This document shows, piece by piece, positions 16,019 to 24,446 of a DNA stretch of 32,063 nucleotides. How positions within the stretch are numbered: position 1 is the stretch's first letter; every line of letters begins with the position of its first letter. The position numbers and the translations under genes are program-made. This DNA is from Nitratireductor aquimarinus (GTDB lineage: Bacteria; Pseudomonadota; Alphaproteobacteria; Rhizobiales; Rhizobiaceae): the NCBI RefSeq assembly GCF_017255295.1, contig NZ_JAFKDE010000018.1:1-32063 (forward strand), read 5' to 3'. A model generated the notes under the pieces. The model did not search any database and had not been told where the DNA came from. It saw only the letters and a program-made list of their open reading frames with translations.

Positions 16019-16564
16019 TCAGGTGGCGTCGCTGTCCGCAGGCGGCACGCCGTCATCGCCACACCATCGGGCGGCGAGATGAACGAGAATGAAGACGATC
16101 ATGATTGGAACGGCCACGGCCACCCAGAAGGTGCTGAAGGGCAGTGCGTCGGCCATGGTGCGGCTGTGGCGCAGCAGAAAACCGCGCGCCGGGTTCATGT
16201 TGGGACCATAGAAAACGTACCAGAGGATCGGCAGAAGATAGATCAGAACCACGGCCGACCGCATCAGCGCGGCGGCAAGCCCGAGAAGGGCGCTGCGTGA
16301 ACCTTCGCCGGTGAAGAGCGCCGGATCAAACCGGCGCTTGAATGATATCGTGGCGCCCATGAGGCCGGCCCAGATCATCGCGTATCGGGCCAGCTCCTCT
16401 GTATAGGCCGGCGGCTGGTTGAAGACATAGCGCGCCAGGACCTGCAGCATGACGGCCCCCACGAGGATCACCAGCGCCACGCCGGCCATCACTGTGGCCA
16501 GACGATCGAGTCCGTTGCTGAAGCGGATGACGGATTTGGCGATGTGTTTCATGGGGGCGGCCAT
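16019..16564 (-). CDS. dctQ: TRAP transporter small permease, DctQ-type
   Basis: A 181-residue protein with four membrane segments and the DctQ signature YTEELARYAMIWAGLMGATISF near residue 58. It connects with the large DctM subunit to form the membrane part of a Na+-driven TRAP importer. The start at 16564 lies 3 bases after the dctP stop (an in-frame ATG four codons later is possible). The order M-P-Q is unusual: Q and M are often adjacent or fused. Confidence 0.9.
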   Translation of the reverse strand: MAAPMKHIAKSVIRFSNGLDRLATVMAGVALVILVGAVMLQVLARYVFNQPPAYTEELARYAMIWAGLMGATISFKRRFDPALFTGEGSRSALLGLAAALMRSAVVLIYLLPILWYVFYGPNMNPARGFLLRHSRTMADALPFSTFWVAVAVPIMIVFILVHLAARWCGDDGVPPADSDAT

Positions 16565-16567
16565 TGC

Positions 16568-17551
16568 TTAGTCTGCGACGGAGTCGCGGGCTTTGGTCCA
16601 GATGCTCAGCTGGTCGTCTGGCAGAGACGTCGCCCAGGTGGCGCGGGCCAGCTCGGCCATCTTTCCGCGTTCGCCTTCGGCAAGCTCGGTGATGGTCACG
16701 CCAGCGGCTTCATGCTTTGCGCGCACTTCGCTGGCCCAGTTGTTGACCCAGTCCCTGTTCGCTTTCTTGCCGGCTGCGAGGGCAGCGTCGATCTGGTCCT
16801 TTTCCTCATCACCCAGCGACGTGTACCAGTCTTCCGAAATCAGAACGATGCGCGAGGACGGCGTGATGTCGGCGGGCGTGAAGTGCTTCAGAAACTCGGT
16901 GTGGCCGGTGCGGATGGCCGAGTTCGGCGGGTTGAAATAGCCATCGGCAACGCCGGTCTGGATGGCGTTTGCCACTTCCGACCAGGAGACGATCGTGCCA
17001 GTTGCGCCCAGCGCTTCCTGCAGTGCAATCTGCTCGCTGTTGAGCGCGCGGAAGCGCAGGTCGGACATGTCCTCGACCTTGGCGATCGGCTTCTTGGAAT
17101 TGTGAATGCCGATGTCCATGCCGATGTAATTGACGTCCACGAAACGCACGCCATTGTCGAGAAGCGGACCGTTCATCTGCTCAAGCATGTCCGTTTCCGA
17201 AAGCACGGCGTCGATCTGTTCGCGGTTCTCGAAGAAGAACGGGAGCTGGACGCCCTTCATCAGCGGTGACATGCCGAAACCGGTGGAAAGGGCGGCGAGA
17301 TTGACCTCCAGAAGTCCCTGGGCAACCTGGTCGAAACGCTCTTTTTCCGAGCCCAGCGTGCCGGACGGGAAAATGGAGACCTCGAATTCGGTACCCTTGA
17401 GCGCATCGGCAAAGCCGTGGGCGAAGGCTGCTTCCGGGTTGGTCGCCGTATCGTCGGCGCCGTTCATGGCGATCTTGATGTCAGCGGCCTGTGCAGCGGC
17501 GGTCATGAGCGCAAGCGCCGAGATGGCGAGGGCTTTGGGTAAAAACTTCAT
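16568..17551 (-). CDS. dctP: TRAP transporter periplasmic solute-binding protein, DctP-type
   Basis: A 327-residue protein with a signal peptide (MKFLPKALAISALALMTAAA, cleavage AQA/AD). The body has DctP features: FPSGTLGSEKERFDQVAQGLLEV near 60, and MSDLRFRAL near 165, where the conserved arginine binds a substrate carboxylate. The GGAGGAG Shine-Dalgarno is very strong, consistent with the higher expression usually needed for binding proteins. Carboxylate recognition agrees with import of an N-acylated amino acid for the deacylase in the same operon. Confidence 0.92.
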   Translation of the reverse strand: MKFLPKALAISALALMTAAAQAADIKIAMNGADDTATNPEAAFAHGFADALKGTEFEVSIFPSGTLGSEKERFDQVAQGLLEVNLAALSTGFGMSPLMKGVQLPFFFENREQIDAVLSETDMLEQMNGPLLDNGVRFVDVNYIGMDIGIHNSKKPIAKVEDMSDLRFRALNSEQIALQEALGATGTIVSWSEVANAIQTGVADGYFNPPNSAIRTGHTEFLKHFTPADITPSSRIVLISEDWYTSLGDEEKDQIDAALAAGKKANRDWVNNWASEVRAKHEAAGVTITELAEGERGKMAELARATWATSLPDDQLSIWTKARDSVAD

Positions 17552-17581
17552 TTTTTCTCCTCCGTTTTGTTTCGTTTTCCG

Positions 17582-18865
17582 TCAGGCGAGCCCCAACAGG
17601 CGTGGAATGGCCAGAGAAATCTCCGGGAAATAGGTGAGCACCAGCAGCAGCGCGACTTCGGCCAGAAAGAAGGGCAGGGTGGCGCGTATCAGCCGCCAGT
17701 AATTCATGCGCACCGTGGTCGCGAGGATCAGCAGAACCCCTCCGAGCGGCGGCGAAAGAAGGCCGGTGGTGATGTTGAAGCAGATCACGATGCCCAGATG
17801 CACGGGGTCGACGCCCATGGCGATTGCGACAGGTGCGAAGATCGGCGCGAACAGCGCCACGGCGGCCTTCACATCCATCGCCATGCCGGCCACCAGAAAG
17901 ATCAGGTTGATCAGCATCAGATATTGCAGCGGGCTGAGGTTCCAGTCTTCCACCGTCGCCTTGATGGCCTGCGGCCATTGCAGAAGCGCGGCGATGTAGG
18001 AAAAGGTCGAGATCGCGCACAGGATGATGAACAGCCCGCCAAGCATCACCGCCGTGCGTTGCAGGCTTGCGCCCACCTGGCTCCAGGTGAGATTGCCATG
18101 GGTGAAACCGACCACCAGAGCCGCAATCACGGCCACCGCTGCCGCTTCAGCCGGCGTCATGAAGCCGAACAGCGTGCCGCCGAGAATGATCACCGGGAGG
18201 GTCATGGCGGGCAGGGCCCTCAGGAGCGAGGGGAAGAATGCAGGCACGTCCTCGCCCGGGCCGCCGGGGTGGTTGTCGCGATGGGCGTAATAGGCGTTGA
18301 TCGCCATCAGAACGCCGGCCAGCAGCAGGCCGGGCAGAATGCCGGCGGCGAAAAGCGCAGTGACGTTCGTCTCCATCAGCGCGCCATAGAAGATCAGGAT
18401 GGACGACGGCGGGATGATCGGGCCGATGATCGACGATGCGCCGGTGATGGCCGCGGCGTAGTCGAGCGAATAGCCGCGCCGGCGCATCTCGGGCACCAGC
18501 GAGTTGCCAAGTGCGGCGGCGTCGGAGACCGCCGAGCCGGATACGCCGGCAAAGAACACCGAAGTCATCACGTTGACATGGCCCAGGCCGCCCTTGAGGC
18601 GTCCGAGGAAGGACATGCAGAAATCGATCAGCGCGGTTGCCAGACCGCCACGGTTCATCAAATCGCCCGCGAAGATAAACAGCGGCATGGCCAGAAAGGC
18701 GAACACATCGAGCTGGCTGAAAAGCCGCTGGGGCAGGACCGCCATATACATCTGACGGTCGGCCGCAATGAAGGTCAGGATCGCGGAAGCGCCAATGACA
18801 TAGGCAATGGCGGCGCCGGCCATGAGGCCGAAAACGGTGAATGCGATGATAAGCGGCGCCTGCAT
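17582..18865 (-). CDS. dctM: TRAP transporter large permease, DctM-type
   Basis: A 427-residue membrane protein with about 12 hydrophobic segments and DctM signatures: MPLFIFAGDLMNRGG near 60, GVSGSAVSDAAALGNSLVPEM near 108, AAITGASSIIGPIIPPSS near 137 and FMTPAEAAAVAV near 235. It is the substrate-translocating subunit. It is the first gene of the operon, facing the LysR gene across a 132-bp promoter region. GGGGAGGGG precedes the ATG. A 454-residue open frame on the opposite strand is only its shadow. Confidence 0.93.
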   Translation of the reverse strand: MQAPLIIAFTVFGLMAGAAIAYVIGASAILTFIAADRQMYMAVLPQRLFSQLDVFAFLAMPLFIFAGDLMNRGGLATALIDFCMSFLGRLKGGLGHVNVMTSVFFAGVSGSAVSDAAALGNSLVPEMRRRGYSLDYAAAITGASSIIGPIIPPSSILIFYGALMETNVTALFAAGILPGLLLAGVLMAINAYYAHRDNHPGGPGEDVPAFFPSLLRALPAMTLPVIILGGTLFGFMTPAEAAAVAVIAALVVGFTHGNLTWSQVGASLQRTAVMLGGLFIILCAISTFSYIAALLQWPQAIKATVEDWNLSPLQYLMLINLIFLVAGMAMDVKAAVALFAPIFAPVAIAMGVDPVHLGIVICFNITTGLLSPPLGGVLLILATTVRMNYWRLIRATLPFFLAEVALLLVLTYFPEISLAIPRLLGLA

Positions 18866-18946
18866 GGCTCTTGGGTTCCCCTCCCCGATGGCTCACACAA
18901 ATCTGGCGAAAGCGCTTGCGTTAGAAAATAGAAAAGTTTTCACTAT

Positions 18947-18967
18947 TCCATAGCATTTCTCTATGGA
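18947..18967. promoter_or_regulatory. LysR-type box (T-N11-A) between dctM and the LysR gene
   Basis: TCCATAG (18947-18953) and CTATGGA (18961-18967) form a perfect 7-bp inverted repeat with a 7-base spacer, containing the T-N11-A core of LysR-family sites. It sits 30 bases before the LysR start and 81 bases before dctM, the usual placing for autoregulation plus activation of a divergent operon. Confidence 0.65.
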
Positions 18968-18997
18968 GTGGCGGAAAAACGGGGAGGCAGCACGGCC

Positions 18998-19912
18998 ATG
19001 AAGCCATTGACTTTGCAGCGTTTGCAGGTTTTCTGCGCGGTCTACGAGCGGCAGTCGATCACGGCGGCGGCGCGGCAAATGAACCTGTCGCAACCCACGG
19101 TCAGCCGCCATCTGCGTGACCTCGAAGCGGCCATCGGCCTGACGCTTTTCGTGCTCGACAAGGGGCGCGTGATCCCGACCGTCGAGGCGGACGCCATCTA
19201 CAATGAGAGCCGTTTTCTCTATGACGGGATCAGCCGGCTGGAACAACGCATCGACTCGCTGCGAAAGGGCGTCGGCACGCGCCTTCTGGTGATGTCGGTC
19301 GGGCTTTTCGCTCCCTATTTCGTGCCCACCGCGCTTCGCAGGGTGCTGGATGCGATGCCGGGCCTGCGCGTGGCCGTGGATGTGGGGACAGCGCAGCAGC
19401 AGGTTCAGGCGATACGTGCGGGCATGGTCGATGTAGGGCTCGTCATCGGCAGGTTTCAGGCTGACGACATATCCACTGAGCCGCTGGGGCGTGGCCGTCT
19501 GGTGGTGCTCAGCCCAAAGGACGGCCCGCTGACGCGACTGGACCGCGTCAGGCTGGAGGATCTGAGTTCCGTGCCAATGCTGGGACTGACCCCGCGTGGC
19601 CCCATCGGGCGTGTGCTGAACGAGGCGCTTCTGGAGCGCGGATTGCCTTTCGACAATACGGTGACGGGCAACACACTGGTTTCCGTACCCCATCTCGTTC
19701 TGGCAATGCAGCGCTCTGCGGTGGTTGATGAGTTTACCGCCGCCTTTCACGGTCTGGATGGGCTGGTGACGCTGCCGCTGGAGCCCGACCTGCCGCTCGA
19801 TATCCAGTCGATCTCCATGGGTGCAACGGCGAGCAAAGTGGCCAGCCAGCTCTTCCTGAAGGAAATACGTGGAATGCTCGCGGACTGGCGGGAAGGGAAG
19901 ATGCAGTTTTAG
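18998..19912 (+). CDS. LysR-family transcriptional regulator
   Basis: A 304-residue protein with an N-terminal LysR helix-turn-helix (residues 4-62: LTLQRLQVFCAVYERQSITAAARQMNLSQPTVSRHLRDLE) and a C-terminal periplasmic-binding-like effector domain from about residue 90. The ATG at 18998 is preferred to the upstream GTG at 18968 because GGGGAGG (18981-18987) is correctly spaced and the HTH starts at the usual position. Divergence from dctMPQ and the D-aminoacylase gene suggests that it activates them in response to the imported acyl-amino acid or a product. Confidence 0.92.
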   Translation: MKPLTLQRLQVFCAVYERQSITAAARQMNLSQPTVSRHLRDLEAAIGLTLFVLDKGRVIPTVEADAIYNESRFLYDGISRLEQRIDSLRKGVGTRLLVMSVGLFAPYFVPTALRRVLDAMPGLRVAVDVGTAQQQVQAIRAGMVDVGLVIGRFQADDISTEPLGRGRLVVLSPKDGPLTRLDRVRLEDLSSVPMLGLTPRGPIGRVLNEALLERGLPFDNTVTGNTLVSVPHLVLAMQRSAVVDEFTAAFHGLDGLVTLPLEPDLPLDIQSISMGATASKVASQLFLKEIRGMLADWREGKMQF

Positions 19913-19973
19913 GAGCGGGGCGCGTCCTGCGCGCTTCGGCGTGGTGTGGCTTCACGCCGGTGGATGTCCCCAT

Positions 19974-20008
19974 TGTCCATGATGCTGTGCCGTTGATCCG
20001 CATGGACA
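19974..20008. repeat. Inverted repeat in the lacI leader
   Basis: TGTCCATG (19974-19981) and CATGGACA (20001-20008) are perfect 8-bp complements separated by 19 bases, just before the LacI operator. It could be a looping operator pair or part of the promoter region; no function is evident. Confidence 0.4.
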
Positions 20009-20016
20009 GAATCTCC

Positions 20017-20032
20017 GTGGGAAGGTTCCCAC
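20017..20032. promoter_or_regulatory. LacI-family operator upstream of the lacI-type gene
   Basis: GTGGGAA-GG-TTCCCAC: perfect 7-bp arms (20017-20023, 20026-20032). The core TGGGAA..TTCCCA is the same as in the palindrome at 21162-21179. It lies 47 bases before the GTG start of the LacI-type gene, fitting autorepression and control of the whole operon. Confidence 0.75.
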
Positions 20033-20079
20033 AAGCAAGGGCTCATGCTAATGAAGAAGATGAGGAGGACAGAATCAGA

Positions 20080-21126
20080 GTGACGGATAACGCCGCTTCC
20101 CTGACCATTATCGACATTGCGCGGCTCTCTGGCGTGTCCAAGAGCACCGTGTCCCGTGTGCTGTCCGGGGCGGAGAACGTGTCCGAGGAGGCGCGTCGCA
20201 AGGTGACCGAGGCCGTTGAGGCATCCGGCTTTCGGCGCAACGAGCTTGCGCGGTCCCTGCGGTCCGGGCGCACCGGCATGGTCGGCCTTCTGATCCCTGA
20301 TATTGCCAACCCCTTCTGGGCCGAGGTCGCCCGTGGTGCGCAGGATGCGGCCACGGAAGAGATGGCCTCTGTCCTGATCTTCAATTCTGACTGGGATCCC
20401 GAGCGCGAGCGCCGGCATCTCATGGCGTTGACCCAGTCGCGGGTCGATGGCGCGATTGTGAATCCGGTCCAGAACGGGCTGGATGAACTCTCCCGCAGCC
20501 AGGTTCCGCTGGTGCTGATCGGCTCGTCGGCCGAACGGTTTCCGGAACTGCCTTCGGTCGGCAGCGATATTACGCAGGGTGTGCAGCTCGGGCTTGAGCG
20601 ACTTGTTCAGGCCGATCTCGGAATGCCGGCCCTCTTGGTCGGCGATCCGCATCGTACCGCGCGGGAGCGGTTCGTTGGCGCTGTTCGCGAGTTTGGCGCG
20701 GCGCAGGGCTGGCCGGTCGAGGGGCTGAGGCTTCAGGACGGTCACTACACCATTGAGGGTGGTCGCGACGCCATGAAGCGGCTGCTTCAGGGCGGTGTGC
20801 CGCGCGTTGTTTTCGCGGCCAATGACATGATGGCGCTGGGCGCGCTTCATGCCGTCCGGGAGGCCGGGCTGAACTGCCCGGAGGATGTGGCCATTCTCGG
20901 TTTCGACGGAACGCCGGCGGCGGAGGTCTCGATGCCGGGACTCACAACGATCATGAAGCCTTCGCGCGATATTGGCCGGCGGGCATTTGAATTGCTGAGC
21001 CGGAAGATCGCTGGTGATGAGGATGTTCCGCACATGTCGCTGCCCTGTTCGCTCGTTGAGCGGGGGACGCTGCCGACAAGAGAAGGGCCGCGCGTCGTTC
21101 GCGGGGAGGGGAGGACAGCGACGTGA
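20080..21126 (+). CDS. LacI-family transcriptional regulator
   Basis: A 348-residue repressor with the LacI helix-turn-helix (residues 8-30: LTIIDIARLSGVSKSTVSRVLSG), hinge helix, and a periplasmic-binding-like sensor domain (GLLIPDIANPFWAEVARGAQDAA, VVFAANDMMALGALHAVREAG, AILGFDGTPAAEVSMPGLTT). The frame is open from 19960, but the GTG at 20080 is preferred: AGGAGG ends 11 bases upstream and the HTH then begins at the usual distance from the start. It is first gene of the operon; its stop overlaps the permease start (GTGA). The sensor should bind the imported compound or its first product. Confidence 0.93.
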   Translation: MTDNAASLTIIDIARLSGVSKSTVSRVLSGAENVSEEARRKVTEAVEASGFRRNELARSLRSGRTGMVGLLIPDIANPFWAEVARGAQDAATEEMASVLIFNSDWDPERERRHLMALTQSRVDGAIVNPVQNGLDELSRSQVPLVLIGSSAERFPELPSVGSDITQGVQLGLERLVQADLGMPALLVGDPHRTARERFVGAVREFGAAQGWPVEGLRLQDGHYTIEGGRDAMKRLLQGGVPRVVFAANDMMALGALHAVREAGLNCPEDVAILGFDGTPAAEVSMPGLTTIMKPSRDIGRRAFELLSRKIAGDEDVPHMSLPCSLVERGTLPTREGPRVVRGEGRTAT

Positions 21127-22115
21127 CAAAGCACGACAAGGCAGGGGCTTTTTCGCCCAAAATTGGGAACGTTCCCAATCGCGCACGGCCTCGACAGGCT
21201 GATGCCTATAACTCGCGTGGTGCGAGACTGCGGGACGGGGTGCGCGAATGGTGGCCCTATTATCTGATGCTGGCGCCAGGCCTGATTTACTTCGGGCTGT
21301 TCCATTATCTGCCGATCTGGGAGGCGCGGCTTGCCTTTGAGGATCTGCGCATCATCGGTCCGAATGTCTGGGTCGGCACCAAGCATTTTGCGCAGCTGTT
21401 TGCGTCGCCGACCTTCTTCGAGGTCCTGAAGAACACGCTCATCATCAGCGCGATGAAGGTCGCCTTCGTCTTCCCGCTTCCGATCATCCTGTCTCTGCTC
21501 TTGAACGAGGTGCGCTCGGGACGTTTCCGGCGCGGCGTGCAGTCGGTGATCTATCTGCCGCATTTCCTGTCCTGGGTCGTGATCGCGGGCATTTTCATTG
21601 CAGCGCTCTCGCCGTCCAATGGCGTGGTCAATGATTTGCGCGACTTCGTCGGTCTTGACCGTCGCAGCTTCATGACTGACAGCGGATCGATCCGCTGGGT
21701 GCTGGTCTGGTCCGAGGCCTGGCGCAGCGCCGGCTGGGACAGCCTGCTCTATTTCGCCGCCATCATGGCCATTGATCCGGCGCTGTATGAGGCTGCCGAG
21801 ATGGATGGTGCATCGCGCTGGCAGAAGATGCGTCACATCACGCTGCCGGGCATTGTGCCGACTATTGCGACGCTCTTCATCCTGCATGTCGGGCTCTTCC
21901 TGAACGCGGGCTTCGATCAGGTCTTCAACCTGTCCAACGACGCCATCCGGGACAAGATCGACATCATCGACACCTATGTCTACCGGCTCGGTATCACCGG
22001 CGGGCAGTTCTCGCTCGCCACGGCCGCCGGCCTCTTCAAGGGGGTGATCGGGATGATCCTGATGATCGGCGCGCACACGCTGTCCAAGCGACTAACAGGC
22101 AAGGGGGTCTGGTGA
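21123..22115 (+). CDS. Sugar ABC transporter permease, LplB-type
   Basis: A 330-residue membrane protein with six segments; the core starts WWPYYLMLAPGLIYFGLFHYLPIWEA at about residue 43, as in LplB-type permeases (COG4209) found with large binding proteins. The EAA loop reads YEAAEMDGASRWQKMRHITLPG near 222. A GTG start at 21123 overlaps the LacI stop and is preceded by GGGAGGAC. The N-terminal 40 residues are polar and poorly conserved in look, and their coding DNA contains a LacI-type operator, so a later start such as GTG 21240 cannot be excluded. Confidence 0.9.
   Translation: MTKHDKAGAFSPKIGNVPNRARPRQADAYNSRGARLRDGVREWWPYYLMLAPGLIYFGLFHYLPIWEARLAFEDLRIIGPNVWVGTKHFAQLFASPTFFEVLKNTLIISAMKVAFVFPLPIILSLLLNEVRSGRFRRGVQSVIYLPHFLSWVVIAGIFIAALSPSNGVVNDLRDFVGLDRRSFMTDSGSIRWVLVWSEAWRSAGWDSLLYFAAIMAIDPALYEAAEMDGASRWQKMRHITLPGIVPTIATLFILHVGLFLNAGFDQVFNLSNDAIRDKIDIIDTYVYRLGITGGQFSLATAAGLFKGVIGMILMIGAHTLSKRLTGKGVW
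21162..21179. promoter_or_regulatory. Second LacI-family operator, inside the permease reading frame
   Basis: ATTGGGAACGTTCCCAAT is a perfect 18-bp palindrome with the CG centre typical of LacI-family sites. It shares the TGGGAA..TTCCCA core with the site at 20017-20032. It lies 37-54 bases downstream of the lacI stop, within the first codons of the permease gene as annotated, and could act by roadblock, looping with the upstream site (about 1.1 kb apart), or repress an internal promoter. Confidence 0.75.
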
Positions 22116-23008
22116 TGGCATCCAGCAACAAGACCCGGATGGAGCGGCTCGAAGAAGCGATTATCTATTCCGTCCTTATCGCCATCGTCGTGGTGACGGT
22201 GCAGCCGATCCTGAACCTTCTGGCGATCTCGCTCTCCGATCCGGCCCGCGTGCCGGGGATGAGCGGCATGGACATCGTACCTGACGGGTTCTCGATCGAT
22301 ATCTGGAAGCTTCTCGCAAGCCACCCGGCGGTGCAGCGCGGGCTGATGAACTCGATCTTCATCACCCTCGTCGGGGCGATCCTCAACGTCACCTTTACCG
22401 CCATGATGGCCTGGGCGCTGTCACGCAAGAAGCTGCCGCTGCGCCGGACCCTGTTTGTGCTGATCCTTGCGACCATTGTCTTCGAACCGGGGATCATTCC
22501 CGATTACTTCGTGATGCGACGCCTGGGGCTGATCGACAGCTATGCGTCGGTCATCATCTACAAGCTCGTCAACGCCTGGTACCTCATCATCCTGATCCGC
22601 TTCTTCGAGGAGGTTCCGGAAGAGCTCATCGAGGCAGCGACGCTGGACGGTGCAAATGCGTTTCAGGTCTTCTGGCGCGTGGTGTTGCCGCTCGCCAGAC
22701 CGGCGCTGGCGACCATCACCCTGTTCTACGTGGTTTATCACTGGAACGATTTCCTGCGTCCGATGATCTATTTCAACGATCAGGACATGTGGCCGCTGCA
22801 GGTTGTGCTGCGCCAGTTCGTCGTGGTCGGCGACAAGGCCGCCATCGTCGGACTTCAGGCCATGAACAATTACGAGGGCGCGAGCCAGATCGATCTCCGG
22901 GCGTTCCGCGCCGGGATGATCCTGTTCACCATCCTGCCCGTCCTCGCGATTTACCCGTTCATCCTTCGCTACTTCACCAAGGGAACCATGTCCGGTGCCC
23001 TCAAATGA
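22115..23008 (+). CDS. Carbohydrate ABC transporter permease, LplC/YtcP-type
   Basis: A 297-residue membrane protein, partner of the preceding permease, with six segments and EAA loop IEAATLDGANAFQVFWRVVLPLARPA near residue 180. ATG at 22115 follows AAGGGGG by 8 bases and overlaps the upstream stop (TGATG); a GTG at 22112 is less likely. C-terminal FTKGTMSGALK is typical of this family. Confidence 0.92.
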   Translation: MASSNKTRMERLEEAIIYSVLIAIVVVTVQPILNLLAISLSDPARVPGMSGMDIVPDGFSIDIWKLLASHPAVQRGLMNSIFITLVGAILNVTFTAMMAWALSRKKLPLRRTLFVLILATIVFEPGIIPDYFVMRRLGLIDSYASVIIYKLVNAWYLIILIRFFEEVPEELIEAATLDGANAFQVFWRVVLPLARPALATITLFYVVYHWNDFLRPMIYFNDQDMWPLQVVLRQFVVVGDKAAIVGLQAMNNYEGASQIDLRAFRAGMILFTILPVLAIYPFILRYFTKGTMSGALK

Positions 23009-23030
23009 CCGCATATTCAGGGAGGAAATG

Positions 23031-24446
23031 ATGAAAGACCTAACCATATCCCGTCGCGCCCTGCTTGCAGGGCTTGCCGCAACACCGGCGCTTGCAATGC
23101 TGCCGGGCAGGGCAATGGCCGCAAGCGGCACGATCCGGATCGTCATGAAGGATCTTCTGACGAGCAACCCGGAAGATGTTGCCCACGTCGCACGCATTGA
23201 AGAGGCTCTTGCCGCGCGTGGCCACGATATCAAGATCGAGATCATCGATCTGCCGTCCGAAGGCTATGCGGAAAAGCTCAACCTGATGCTGCTCTCGGGC
23301 GACGTGCCGGACATCATCTATTTCCAGGGCGGTGACGAGCAGATCGCGCAGCAGGGCGTGCTGATGGATTTGAACCCGCTGATCGCCAAAACCGAACATT
23401 TGAGCAAGGCGCTCTGGCCGCACAATACCGCGCGGCTCGGCAACTACCCGCATCTGCTCTATGTCTACCCGGCACGGACCAAGGCGCCGGTGATGCGCAA
23501 GGACCTTCTGGAAGCGACCGGCCTTTCCGCGCCGACCTCGCTCGAGGAATGGGATGCGCTTCTGCGCGCCATCCCCGGCACCGAGATCGGCGGCAAAGCC
23601 GTGAAGCACGGCATCATCGCGCCGAACAACACAGCCGAGCTGGACGCGATCTTCGATCCGGCCTTCGGTATCGAACAGACCTGGATGAAGAACGCCGATG
23701 GCGAACTGATCCACTCGCGCATCAGCGAGGGCGAGCGCGCCAAGCTCGCCTGGTACGCCAGCCTTTTCGCCGACGGGGTGCTCGATCCGGAATTCATCAC
23801 CTCGAACTGGGAAGTGAAGGAAGACAAGTTCTACACTGGCCAGGTCGGCGTGGTGATGGGCACGGCCGGTCCGGTCGTGGGCATCTATGAAGCCAAGATG
23901 GCGCAGGTGAACCCGGGGGCCGAGCTGGTGCTCCTGACCCCGCCCGCCGGCATTCAGGCCGTTGATGTCAGCAAGGAAAGCCGGGGCTTCGCCATTCCGG
24001 TCACCACGAAGAAAACCGATGCCATCATGGCCTTCTTCGATTTCGTGGCTTCGCCGGAAGGGCAGATGATGGAGCGCCTCGGCTTCGAGGGCGAACACTA
24101 CACCCGCGAAGGTGACACGCTGACCGCGACCGACAAGCTCGGCGCCTGGTATCCGCGCTTCATCTACGCAAATCCAAACTACCACCAGCCGCCGCTCAGC
24201 CCTCTGTCGCCTTTGGCCCAGAGCGCGCTTCAGCAGGGCGTCGACTTCTTCCGCGCCGACAACACCTTCGTCTGGTCCCCCGAACTGGCGGCGGCTGTGG
24301 ACGGGGCGGAGACCTACTACCGCACCAATGTCTTCCGCTTCGTCTCCGGCGAACTGTCGACCGAAAACGATTGGGATGCCTTCGTTGCGGGCTGGCTGGC
24401 CGCTGGTGGGCAGGCAATGACTGATCATGCAAGGACCGTAATGTGA
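23031..24446 (+). CDS. Tat-exported extracellular solute-binding protein (LplA-like, family 1)
   Basis: A 471-residue periplasmic protein. The N-terminus MKDLTISRRALLAGLAATPA carries a twin-arginine motif (SRRALLAG) and ends in AMA/AS, so it is probably exported folded by Tat. The body has GYAEKLNLMLLSGDVPDIIYFQGGDEQIAQQGVLMDL-type family-1 segments (about 80-120, given in part) and is longer than usual sugar-binding proteins, as in the LplA group that accompanies LplB/LplC permeases and binds oligosaccharides. ATG 23031 has GGAGG 5 bases upstream; the ATG at 23028 is too close to it. The stop overlaps the next gene (GTGA). Confidence 0.9.
   Translation: MKDLTISRRALLAGLAATPALAMLPGRAMAASGTIRIVMKDLLTSNPEDVAHVARIEEALAARGHDIKIEIIDLPSEGYAEKLNLMLLSGDVPDIIYFQGGDEQIAQQGVLMDLNPLIAKTEHLSKALWPHNTARLGNYPHLLYVYPARTKAPVMRKDLLEATGLSAPTSLEEWDALLRAIPGTEIGGKAVKHGIIAPNNTAELDAIFDPAFGIEQTWMKNADGELIHSRISEGERAKLAWYASLFADGVLDPEFITSNWEVKEDKFYTGQVGVVMGTAGPVVGIYEAKMAQVNPGAELVLLTPPAGIQAVDVSKESRGFAIPVTTKKTDAIMAFFDFVASPEGQMMERLGFEGEHYTREGDTLTATDKLGAWYPRFIYANPNYHQPPLSPLSPLAQSALQQGVDFFRADNTFVWSPELAAAVDGAETYYRTNVFRFVSGELSTENDWDAFVAGWLAAGGQAMTDHARTVM

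Noticed and set aside
15224-16300. 358-residue plus-strand frame over the D-aminoacylase/dctQ junction
   Set aside because: Antisense to two well-supported genes, with no recognisable domain.
17567-18931. 454-residue open frame on the plus strand
   Set aside because: It is antisense to dctM, whose family motifs and Shine-Dalgarno are clear; the product is rich in Arg, His, Gln and Gly without any domain pattern.
19909-22076. Long minus-strand frames opposite the LacI and LplB-type genes
   Set aside because: Shadows in high-GC DNA; the plus-strand products carry full LacI and permease motifs.
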